The notes under the pieces are model-generated. The model ran no database searches. It was not told the DNA's origin and worked only from the letters and a program-made list of their open reading frames with translations. This document shows, one piece after another, positions 26,438-33,770 of a stretch of 54,397 nt of DNA. The stretch comes from Sandaracinaceae bacterium. Its GTDB lineage: Bacteria > Myxococcota_A > Polyangia > Polyangiales > JAFGIB01. Position 1 is the stretch's first letter. Each line of letters opens with the position of its first letter. Both the position numbers and the translations under genes were made by a program. The DNA lies in NCBI GenBank assembly GCA_017881055.1, contig JADGRF010000155.1:1-54397 (forward strand). The letters are read 5' to 3'.

Positions 26438-28801
26438 GTGCCCATCCCCCGACGCGTGCTCGCACGAGAGCTGGGTGTACTCGCTGCGTACGTCGGGCTG
26501 TGCCTCGGGATGCTGTGGCCGCTGCCGAGGCACATGGCCGGGCACGTGGTCGCGTCCAAGTATTACTGGGACGCCTATACCAACGCGATGGCGCTCGGCG
26601 CGCGCGTGCAGAACGTGCTCGGCAACGGGCCAGGCGGCCACTACGAGAGCTACTTCTTCGCGCCCATTCCGCACTCGATCGTCTTCAACGAGAACCTGTT
26701 CGGGCTGTCGCTGCTCTACGCACCGTTCCACCTGGCGACCGGCAACCCGCTGTTGGCGTACAACGCCGTGCTGCTGCTGTCGCTCGTGCTGTCGAGCTAC
26801 TTCACCTACCGGTTCGTCCTACGCCTGACTGGCAGCGGCCTCGCAGGGTTCGTCGCGGGCGCGGCATTCCCGTACTGCCCGTACGCGTTCTTCGAGATGG
26901 GACGCATCCAGCTGGTGGCAACGCAGTGGATCCCGCTGTCGTTTCTGTTCCTGCACCGGAGCTTCGAGCAGAAGCGGCTGCGCGACCTGGCCGGGCTCGG
27001 CTTCGCCTACGCGATGCAGGTAGGCACCTGCCTGTACTACGCGATGTTCCTCTTGCCGCTGCTCGGCTTGCTCGGCGTGTACCTGTACGTGCATGAGCGG
27101 CCGCGCGGTGCGCGCTTCGTGGGGCAGCTCGCGCTGGTCGCGGCGGTGACGGGTGCGATCGTCGGCTCGATGGTCTTTCCGTACTTCACGTCGCGCAAAG
27201 ACTTCGACCTCACGCGCTCGGAGGACTTCGCGGAGAACTTCGATGGCGAGCTCGCCTACCTCGCGCACGTCGATCCGATGAATCGCGCCTGGCCCTCGTT
27301 GCACTTCGACCGCACGATGTCGGGGCCCGTCGAAGAGATCGCGTTTCCCGGGCTGACGATTCTCGCGCTGGCGCTGTTCGCGTTGATCGGCAACGCGGCC
27401 GACCGCCTGCGCCGGCTGCGCGGCCGCGAGCGGCTGGCGACGCTGGGCTCGCTGGCGCTGTGGCTCGTGCTGACGGTCGCTGCCAGCTGCGGTGCGACCT
27501 TGGCCACGCACTCGCTGCTCTCAGGAACGCTGGTGCTGGCGATCGCGGTGGCGGCCTGGCTGGCGCTCATTCCACACGCGCGCCTTTTGCCTGCGCCGAT
27601 CACGCTCTACGGCTGGCTGCTCGTGCTCGCGGTGCTGCTGTTCCTCGGCCTCACCGTGTTCGACTACCACGGCGCGCCCGTGCGCGGCCTTTACTACTAC
27701 CTGTACGCCTACGTGCCGGGCTGGAACGGTATCCGCAAGATCAGCCGCCAGGCGATCATGACGTCGTTCGCGTTCATCGTGCTGGCCGGCTACGGTGTGC
27801 AGCTGCTTCTGTCAGCGATCGCGAATGCGCAGGTGCGGGTGGGCGTCGCGCTGGCACTCGCGGCGTTGATCGCGTTCGAGTTCCGTCAGGCGCCGCTGCC
27901 GCTCGAGGTCGTACCCGCCGGCGACAACGTGGCCTCCGCGTACAAGTTCATCGCGGCGCATCCAGGTCACGCACCGATCGCTCTTTTGCCAACGAACGAC
28001 GGGCTTTCGACCTTCCGCGGACAGCACGGCATGGCGCTGCACAACTACCTCGCGCTCTACCACCACCGCCGCACGCTCAACGGCAAGTCGAGCTTCATTC
28101 CTCCGATCACGCGCATGTTCAACAACGCGATGGCCGACCTGCCGAGTGAGATAGCGACGCGCGTGCTGCGGGAGCTCGGGGCGCAGTACCTGGTGGTCCA
28201 CACGGGGGACATGCCGCGCGAGCGCGGCGTGCGCATTCTGCAAGGTCTAAAGGCGGCGCCAACCGACTACCGCTTGGTGCACGAGGACGGCCCGGACTAC
28301 GTGTTCGAGGTTCTGCCCAGCACGCAGCCGGAGGACCGATTGGACGATACGCCGGCGTTGCCCGAGCAGCTCGTGCAGGTTCCGCGCACGGCGTTGCACG
28401 CGCGCGCCAGCGACGACCGGAAGCATGTGGGCCGCAGCGTCGACGGAAATCTGACCTCGCGCTGGACGACCGGCCGCAACCAGCGCACCGATGACTACTA
28501 CGAGCTCGATCTCACGCGGCCGCTCGTGATCGGCGCGCTCGAGCTGACCTCGATCGAGGTCGGCGACGCACCGCTCGGCTATCGCATCGAAGCGGACGAC
28601 GGCACCGGCTCGATGCAGCTCATCACCGAGCGGCCCAAGCTGCGCCTGTTCCGCGGACAAGTCTTCCATCCGCGCGGCTTCGTGTTTCGCGTGGTGTTCC
28701 CGAAGCCGGTGCTCACCAAGCGCGTACGCGTCACGATCATCGACCCGTTCCCGGGTCGCTGGTGGACGGTGAACGAGGCCACCTTGTGGGCCGAGCCATG
28801 A
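26438..28801 (+). CDS. Large polytopic membrane protein, GT-C-like, with C-terminal discoidin-like domain
   Basis: A 787-residue protein. The first 480 residues contain about 11-12 membrane helices, with the acidic loop SKYYWDAYTNAMAL after helix 1, the position where GT-C transferases keep a catalytic Asp. A soluble domain follows (AHPGHAPIALLPTNDG..., VVHTGDMPRERG). The last 140 residues (GRSVDGNLTSRWTTGRNQRTDDYYELDLTRP..., ending WWTVNEATLWAEP) look like an F5/8 type C carbohydrate-binding fold. I infer a lipid-sugar-dependent glycosyltransferase or envelope glycan enzyme. It is divergent from the flippase-like gene. The last codons lie within a 27-bp tandem repeat. Confidence 0.75.
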   Translation: MPIPRRVLARELGVLAAYVGLCLGMLWPLPRHMAGHVVASKYYWDAYTNAMALGARVQNVLGNGPGGHYESYFFAPIPHSIVFNENLFGLSLLYAPFHLATGNPLLAYNAVLLLSLVLSSYFTYRFVLRLTGSGLAGFVAGAAFPYCPYAFFEMGRIQLVATQWIPLSFLFLHRSFEQKRLRDLAGLGFAYAMQVGTCLYYAMFLLPLLGLLGVYLYVHERPRGARFVGQLALVAAVTGAIVGSMVFPYFTSRKDFDLTRSEDFAENFDGELAYLAHVDPMNRAWPSLHFDRTMSGPVEEIAFPGLTILALALFALIGNAADRLRRLRGRERLATLGSLALWLVLTVAASCGATLATHSLLSGTLVLAIAVAAWLALIPHARLLPAPITLYGWLLVLAVLLFLGLTVFDYHGAPVRGLYYYLYAYVPGWNGIRKISRQAIMTSFAFIVLAGYGVQLLLSAIANAQVRVGVALALAALIAFEFRQAPLPLEVVPAGDNVASAYKFIAAHPGHAPIALLPTNDGLSTFRGQHGMALHNYLALYHHRRTLNGKSSFIPPITRMFNNAMADLPSEIATRVLRELGAQYLVVHTGDMPRERGVRILQGLKAAPTDYRLVHEDGPDYVFEVLPSTQPEDRLDDTPALPEQLVQVPRTALHARASDDRKHVGRSVDGNLTSRWTTGRNQRTDDYYELDLTRPLVIGALELTSIEVGDAPLGYRIEADDGTGSMQLITERPKLRLFRGQVFHPRGFVFRVVFPKPVLTKRVRVTIIDPFPGRWWTVNEATLWAEP

Positions 28802-28845
28802 GAGGACACCTTGTGGGCCGAGCCATGAGAGGACACCTTGTGGGC
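28781..28845 (+). repeat. 27-bp tandem repeat spanning a stop codon, 2.4 copies
   Basis: The unit ACCTTGTGGGCCGAGCC plus ATGAGAGGAC occurs at 28781-28807 and 28808-28834 without mismatch, then partially at 28835-28845. It covers the last codons and the TGA of the upstream gene and repeats the stop. Each copy contains ATGA. The frame from ATG 28798 stays open for 50 codons to 28950. The remaining bases to 28959 show nothing else. Confidence 0.8.
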
Positions 28846-28959
28846 AAGAGCAAGGCGAAGCCGCACGCCCCGGCAAGCCGACAAGCGTACGCGACGAGGC
28901 AGCCAGCCGGATCCGCGTGCCGTTTTGACCGGTTCGGCAAACTCGGATAGACGGGCCGC

Positions 28960-30720
28960 ATGAAAGCGTGGCTGACCAGCGCCCTCGGGGCCGGCTTTCT
29001 ATTCTTTCAACTAGGTTACGGTTTCGAGAACGGCGACCAACTGCAGTACCTGCTGCTGCCGTACCGCTCGATCTATCCGCAGTTTCTGCCCGGCGATTGG
29101 TTCACGTGGCAGACCGAGCACTACCACGTGACGTACGCGTGGATCGTCGAGGGACTGCACGCGCTGTCAGGCGAGGCGGCGTTCCCGTACGCGATGCTGC
29201 TCGCGCAGCTGGCGACGCTGACGGTGCTGTGCTTTGCGATCCTGCGCGTCTCGCACGCGCTCCGCTACGGCCTCGTAGAAGCAGCGCTCGCGCTGCTCGT
29301 GTTCGGCTGCGTGCGCGAAGCGGGCATCGCCGGCTCGCTGCTCAACCACGGACGCCTCTTGCCGGCGGATCTGGCGCTACCACCGTTCCTGCTCGCATGC
29401 GCCAGCTGGGCCGAGAGCCGTGGCGCTGAACGCTGGTCCCGTGGTGTGCTGATGACGGGCGCGTGGCTGGGCGTGTCGGGATTCTTCCACGCGAATTTCG
29501 CCGTGCTCGGGCCACTCGTGCTCGGGCCTCTGGTGCTGGAAGACTCGCTGCGCACGCGACGGTTCGCGCCGCTGCTCGGTATGACCGGCCTCTACACCCT
29601 CTTGGCGTCGCCGACGCTGCTGCTGATCGCGCGCTCGTTCCTGTCGAGCGACCGTGCGCCCGCTGCGATCGCGATCACGCTGTTCGTTCGTTCTCCGCAC
29701 CACTACGACTTGGCGTCGATCGATCCAGCGGACTTCTGCTGGCCGCTGTTCTTGCTGTGCGCGGGCATCCCCAGCTGGTTTGCGCGGAGCGCAGAGCGCG
29801 GAACGCGACTGCGCTTGCTAGTCGCCACCTTCGCCGTGGTCTCGCTGGCGTTCCTCGGCGCGTCGTTGCACAGCATCACGCTCGACCGTCTGTTTGCGTG
29901 GCGCATGTCCGTGCCGATGTTGCTCCTGCTCCTGCTCGCGTTCGGCGAGACGACCTGCACGCTGTGGCGTGCACGGCGCGAGGATCCGGTCGCGCTCGCC
30001 TGGCTGCTCGCGTGCATCGCCAGTGTCGGCATGTTCGCGCGCGAAGATCTCGCGCTCGTTGCCACACCGCTCGCGTTGCGCTGCCTGCCGATCGCGGCCG
30101 GCGCCCTCGCGCTCGTGTTCGCAGCGCGGGCGAGCCGCACGCGGAACGTGCTCGTAGCGGCGTGCGCCGTGCTGTCGCTGGCGTTCTTCGCGCAGGTCGC
30201 CGTTGCGCCGCTGTGTGACGTGAACGTCGGCAAGAGCAACCGCTCCGAGATCGCGCACTGGCCGCACCTTCTCGGTCGCCGGATCGAGTTGCGTGCCACG
30301 CAGCGCGAGCTGTACGAGCACATTCGCAAGTGGACCCCGAGCGATGCGCGCTTCTTGGTTCCACCAGGCCTGATCGACTTCCGCATCGCGGCTCGGCGCG
30401 CCGTGTTCGTCGACTGGAAGTGCGCACCGATGCGCGGCGACGAAGCCCTCGAATGGAAGCGCCGCATGCTCGCCGCCATGGGCACCCGCGACTTCCCCAT
30501 CCGCGGTTACCAGCTGCGCCGCGCAGCCGACGCGCTGTATGGAGCACGTCCTTTGGCCGAGCTCGCAGCGCTAGCGCGCGCCGAAGGCATGACCTACTTC
30601 ATCGCGGCGACGAGCAAGTACCGTGAACGAGCACCGTTCGCGTCACGCGTGTTCGGAGACCGGCTGTATACGGTGTACGCGCTGGAGCCGCTGCCAGCTG
30701 CAAACCGTCCAGGCGGCTGA
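28960..30720 (+). CDS. Polytopic membrane protein of unknown function (GT-C-like)
   Basis: A 586-residue protein with about ten membrane helices up to residue 420, then a soluble C-terminal domain. The first loop, GFENGDQLQYLLLPYRSIYPQFLPGDWFTWQTEHYHVTY, is acidic and aromatic, and it lies where GT-C transferases hold their catalytic residues. The C-terminal part has RWTPSDARFLVPPGLIDFRIAARRAVFVDWKCAPM, recalling secreted tails of dolichol-type mannosyltransferases. I do not recognise a named family. The setting between glycosyltransferases suggests envelope glycan work. Confidence 0.7.
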   Translation: MKAWLTSALGAGFLFFQLGYGFENGDQLQYLLLPYRSIYPQFLPGDWFTWQTEHYHVTYAWIVEGLHALSGEAAFPYAMLLAQLATLTVLCFAILRVSHALRYGLVEAALALLVFGCVREAGIAGSLLNHGRLLPADLALPPFLLACASWAESRGAERWSRGVLMTGAWLGVSGFFHANFAVLGPLVLGPLVLEDSLRTRRFAPLLGMTGLYTLLASPTLLLIARSFLSSDRAPAAIAITLFVRSPHHYDLASIDPADFCWPLFLLCAGIPSWFARSAERGTRLRLLVATFAVVSLAFLGASLHSITLDRLFAWRMSVPMLLLLLLAFGETTCTLWRARREDPVALAWLLACIASVGMFAREDLALVATPLALRCLPIAAGALALVFAARASRTRNVLVAACAVLSLAFFAQVAVAPLCDVNVGKSNRSEIAHWPHLLGRRIELRATQRELYEHIRKWTPSDARFLVPPGLIDFRIAARRAVFVDWKCAPMRGDEALEWKRRMLAAMGTRDFPIRGYQLRRAADALYGARPLAELAALARAEGMTYFIAATSKYRERAPFASRVFGDRLYTVYALEPLPAANRPGG

Positions 30721-30730
30721 GCTGCCGCCT
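30711..30730. terminator. Stem-loop over the stop codon of the 586-residue protein gene
   Basis: AGGCGGC (30711-30717) pairs with GCCGCCT (30724-30730) around TGAGCT, which contains the stop codon. There is no T tract. It lies between converging genes and may end both transcripts. Confidence 0.35.
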
Positions 30731-30790
30731 CAACGCGCCCGCTGATACACCGATCACGCCCACTCTGAGCCGAACTCGCATGTACACGCC

Positions 30791-31360
30791 CTATTGCGCG
30801 ACGATCACGCCCTTCATGAGCGCGACGTGCCCGGGGAACGTGCACAGAAACGGATAGGTCCCGGCGCCCGGCAAATCGAATTCGATCGTGTCGCTCTCGC
30901 CAGGCCCGAGCAGCTTGGTGTGCGCGATCATCTCGGCTGCGTCCGCCGGGATGTAGTCGGTCGCCTTGGCGGTTGCGGCCTTGGCGCCGAATGCCATCGG
31001 GTCGCTGCCCGCCTTGAGCACCACGAGGTCGTGGCCCATCGCCTCTTTGGGCAGCGCTCCCGCATTCTTCATCTCGAGCTTCACCTTCTGGCCGACCTTC
31101 ACCTCGATACGCGACGCGCTGTAGCGCATCTGATCACTGCCCGTCAGGTGCACCACGCCGGCAGCATCCGGCTGAACGGTGACGTCCGCAGCCGGCGGAG
31201 CCGGAGCTGGAGCTGGAGCCGCGGGCTCGGCGGGCTTGGTCTCGGCGGCCGGCGCGGCCGCAGGCGCGGGCTGCGCGGCTTTGTCGCCGCAACCGAGCGC
31301 GAGTAACGCGGACAGGAAGACCAGGGCGGATAGACGATTGGTGGCGTCGCGAGATGGCAT
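30791..31360 (-). CDS. Azurin-like blue copper lipoprotein
   Basis: A periplasmic electron carrier of 189 residues. MPSRDATNRLSALVFLSALLALGC gives a lipidated Cys24. A Pro/Ala/Glu linker (about 26-58) tethers the cupredoxin fold. Type 1 copper ligands are all visible: His110 in MGHDLVVL, Cys173 in FLCTFPGH, His178 and Met182 in ALMKG, with the azurin loop NAGALPKEAMGH before the first ligand. It is probably involved in respiratory or copper-related electron transfer. It lies alone and converges with the membrane protein gene. The 255 bp upstream (31361-31615) hold no gene; I saw no sigma-54-type element there. Confidence 0.93.
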   Translation of the reverse strand: MPSRDATNRLSALVFLSALLALGCGDKAAQPAPAAAPAAETKPAEPAAPAPAPAPPAADVTVQPDAAGVVHLTGSDQMRYSASRIEVKVGQKVKLEMKNAGALPKEAMGHDLVVLKAGSDPMAFGAKAATAKATDYIPADAAEMIAHTKLLGPGESDTIEFDLPGAGTYPFLCTFPGHVALMKGVIVAQ

Positions 31361-31597
31361 GGTGTGCTCCAGGTTCGTGTAGGAGCTATGGTCACCGGGA
31401 CCTTTGGCGCAAGAGAGAACGACCGAGCGCCTGTGTTTTTCGAGCCGGACTACTTCGGCAAAACCATGTCGATTGTGCCAAGTTGCGCCTCCTCGGCGAA
31501 AAGACGCTGCTGAAGCTGCCACCAAAGTTGGTGCTCTGGCTGTTCGTGAAGACCACGACCAGCACGGGCTGACACCAGCAAAGCCCCCACCGTCCAA

Positions 31598-31619
31598 CTG
31601 ACAGTCAGCTGACTGTCAG
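31598..31619. promoter_or_regulatory. Perfect 22-bp palindrome at the end of the pseudo-receiver gene
   Basis: CTGACAGTCAG followed by its exact reverse complement. It includes the stop codon of the regulator gene at 31616 and lies about 240 bp upstream of the azurin start on the same strand. With no loop and no T tract, it resembles a dimeric operator more than a terminator, though a stem is possible. Confidence 0.5.
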
Positions 31620-32266
31620 GCGCTGCGCCGCTCGACCCGCTGCGCTCGCACCGTGGCTGTCACCCGGGCAAGGCGGGCGTGTTCCTCGGCTTCGCGGGCC
31701 TCCCGCTCGGCGCACAACTTCTGCACGTAGCGCCGGTCGACGCCCAAGAGCGCAGCTGCGGCGCGGCGGCTGCCCGCGCAACGGATCAGGGCGGCTTGGC
31801 TCATGCCCGCCCGGAGCACACGCTGCGCCTCTTTGAGGCCGACTCGGCCGATCAAGAGCGTGGTCACCGCGCGCATGGCGGCCTGGGTTTCGCCCGCAGA
31901 ACGAACGCTGGCATCGAAGGCGTCGGGCTGCAGCGGCTGCACCAGGTCGTGGACTGCTTGCAGGCACACGAGCGGCGTTTCACTGGAATTTCGAACAATC
32001 ACGCACTCCACGAGCGGCGAGCACCGACGGGCTGCACGTACCAGCTGAGGCACGGAGCCCGCGCCTGGCAACGTCGTGGACACGATCAGCAGCGCCAAAT
32101 CCGCATGCAGGCTCGCGCGCGCCGCCGCAGGCGTGCCGACCCCGACCGTGCGCACCCCGCGCCGGCAGAGCTCGGCCTCGATGCGTTGGCGTTGCAAGTC
32201 GTCGCAGTCGACGACCAAAGCGCTGAGCGGATTAGGACGTTCGACCAAGGAATCTATGGTGGACAT
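31616..32266 (-). CDS. Regulator with degenerate receiver domain and Fis-type HTH
   Basis: A 216-residue protein. Residues 14-125 have the fold pattern of a response-regulator receiver (SALVVDCDD, then ALLIVSTTLPGAG, then DLVQPLQPDAF). The phosphoacceptor Asp is Ser63, and the conserved Lys is Gln110, so normal phosphorylation cannot occur. The C-terminal part (about 150-205, SRRAAAALLGVDRRYVQKLCAEREA) is a Fis-like helix-turn-helix. The ATG follows GGAAG. It may respond to partner binding or to a ligand, or act constitutively. The nearby palindrome is a candidate target. The azurin gene downstream on the same strand may be regulated by it; that is inference from position only. Confidence 0.75.
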   Translation of the reverse strand: MSTIDSLVERPNPLSALVVDCDDLQRQRIEAELCRRGVRTVGVGTPAAARASLHADLALLIVSTTLPGAGSVPQLVRAARRCSPLVECVIVRNSSETPLVCLQAVHDLVQPLQPDAFDASVRSAGETQAAMRAVTTLLIGRVGLKEAQRVLRAGMSQAALIRCAGSRRAAAALLGVDRRYVQKLCAEREAREAEEHARLARVTATVRAQRVERRSA

Positions 32267-32649
32267 GCATTGCTTCCGTTCGCAAGAACTGCAGCTGTTG
32301 GCTGCAGTCGATTCATGCGACCGTCAGCTAGCACGAGGTGTGCCGATATCGGGAGACGTCCAGAAGCTCATGTGCGTTCGTCGCGCGCGCGGCGCGCCCA
32401 GCCAATTTGACCGGAGCGCAGGCGTGCCAGCTGCGGATGCGCAAGCGTGGGCTCGCTACAATCGGGTGGATGCCCACGTTCATCGCCACGCCGCCGGACT
32501 ATCGGCGCCTGCTCAAGCCCGCATGTGTCGAGGCGCGGTGTATCCGGCGGCTCCGATGAGCGCGAAATTCTTCAAGCAGCGTCCGTTTCCCGAGCGGCGA
32601 GCGCCTCAGTATATAGACGACCCGCCACAGGGCGCTACAATCGCCGCGC
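32267..32649. other. Divergent intergenic region, no gene seen
   Basis: This 383-bp gap lies between the pseudo-receiver regulator and a glycosyltransferase. The 11-mer CGCTACAATCG occurs twice, near 32453 and 32634, each containing a TACAAT like a -10 box and each followed within about 15 bases by ATG. The second precedes the glycosyltransferase start. The first precedes a 29-codon ORF (ATG near 32469) with no recognised motif. No hairpin or RNA family was recognised. Confidence 0.4.
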
Positions 32650-33381
32650 ATGTCCGACGCCCCACGCCTTGCTCCGACAGCCGCGCCCGCGCTTTCGGAG
32701 ACCGTGAAAGCGCGGATCTTCATCGTCATCGCGGCGTACAACGAGGCCGCGTGCATCGCCGAGGTGGTGCGTGACGCCCTTACGGCGGTCCCGAACGTGG
32801 TGGTCGTGGACGACGGCTCGGCCGACGACACCACCAACCAAGCGCGCGCCGGTGGGGCCACCGTGCTCACACATCTCGTCAACCGCGGTCAAGGCGCCGC
32901 GCTCCAGACGGGCATCACCTACGCGCTCCAGCACGGCGCCGAGTACGTGGTCACCTTCGACGCCGACGGTCAGCACGACATCAACGACCTGCCCGCGTTG
33001 ATCGCGCCGATCGCGCGCGGCGAGGTCGACATCTGCCTCGGCTCGCGCTTCCTCGTCGCGGGCAGCAACGTGCCCACGATGCGCCGCATCGTGCTTGGCG
33101 CGGCGGTGCTGTTTACCCGGCTGACTTCGCAGATCAAGCTCACCGACGCGCACAACGGCTATCGCGCGCTCTCGCGTCGCGCGGCGCAGCGCATCGATCT
33201 CCAGCTCGACCGCATGGCCCACGCCAGCGAGATCATCGACCAGGTGCGCGCCTCGGGCTTGCCGTACTGCGAAGTCCCCGTGCGCATCCGCTACACCGAC
33301 TACTCCATGAAGAAGGGTCAGAAGAGTAGCGCTGCGTTGCGCGTGGCCTTCGACTACTTGGTTGGCAAGGTGCTGCGATGA
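32650..33381 (+). CDS. Family 2 glycosyltransferase
   Basis: A 243-residue GT-A enzyme with IAAYNEAACIAEVV, VVDDGSADDT (about 52-61), NRGQGAALQTGI, the metal site FDADGQHDIND (about 101-111), GSRF and THDAHNGYRALSRRA. It has no membrane helix of its own. The stop overlaps the DUF2304 gene by four bases. Such short GT2 plus DUF2304 pairs are common in exopolysaccharide and lipid-linked sugar loci, the small membrane protein probably serving as anchor. Donor and acceptor cannot be told. Confidence 0.88.
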   Translation: MSDAPRLAPTAAPALSETVKARIFIVIAAYNEAACIAEVVRDALTAVPNVVVVDDGSADDTTNQARAGGATVLTHLVNRGQGAALQTGITYALQHGAEYVVTFDADGQHDINDLPALIAPIARGEVDICLGSRFLVAGSNVPTMRRIVLGAAVLFTRLTSQIKLTDAHNGYRALSRRAAQRIDLQLDRMAHASEIIDQVRASGLPYCEVPVRIRYTDYSMKKGQKSSAALRVAFDYLVGKVLR

Positions 33382-33770
33382 ACGCATTCCAAAGCGTCTC
33401 GCTCGGCGTGTTCGTGGCACTGGCCGCGGCCACGATCTCCGCGGGCCTGCGTGGCTACGCGCGCAAGCGCATCGTCGTGTTCTGGTTGCTCGTGTGGGGC
33501 GGCGGCGCAACCGCGATCGTCTGGCCGCGCTCCACGATGCTCGCGGCGCATGCGCTGGGCATCGGTCGCGGTGCCGACCTGCTCTTGTACCTGAGCGTGC
33601 TCAGCACGCTGGTCGGCTTCTTCTACATCTACACGCGCTTTCGACGCCTCGATCGGCAAATCACGATGCTGGTGCGAAGGCTGGCGATCACGAACGCGCA
33701 GGTACCGGATCACGGCGTCACTGCGAGTCCTCCTCTTCCTCTTGCTGACTCTGCGCCACCTTCTTCTTGA
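33378..33770 (+). CDS. DUF2304-family small membrane protein
   Basis: A 130-residue protein with three membrane helices (about 7-25, 33-50, 62-82), followed by RFRRLDRQITMLVRRLAI, the amphipathic helix typical of DUF2304. It is translationally coupled to the glycosyltransferase. Its last 17 codons and stop overlap, on the opposite strand, the end of the large gene at 33718 by 53 bp. The tail (SPPLPLADSAPPSS) is probably disordered. Confidence 0.8.
   Translation: MNAFQSVSLGVFVALAAATISAGLRGYARKRIVVFWLLVWGGGATAIVWPRSTMLAAHALGIGRGADLLLYLSVLSTLVGFFYIYTRFRRLDRQITMLVRRLAITNAQVPDHGVTASPPLPLADSAPPSS

Noticed and set aside
28798..28950. 50-codon ORF through the tandem repeat
   Set aside because: Its beginning is simply the repeat read in another frame and there is no independent coding evidence, so it is reported only with the repeat.
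32469..32559. 29-codon ORF after a TACAAT box
   Set aside because: Short, no motif, no ribosome-binding site; only mentioned in the intergenic entry.
32453..32646. CGCTACAATCG repeated twice as a promoter pair
   Set aside because: No -35 element at suitable spacing could be found, so it was not listed as a promoter.
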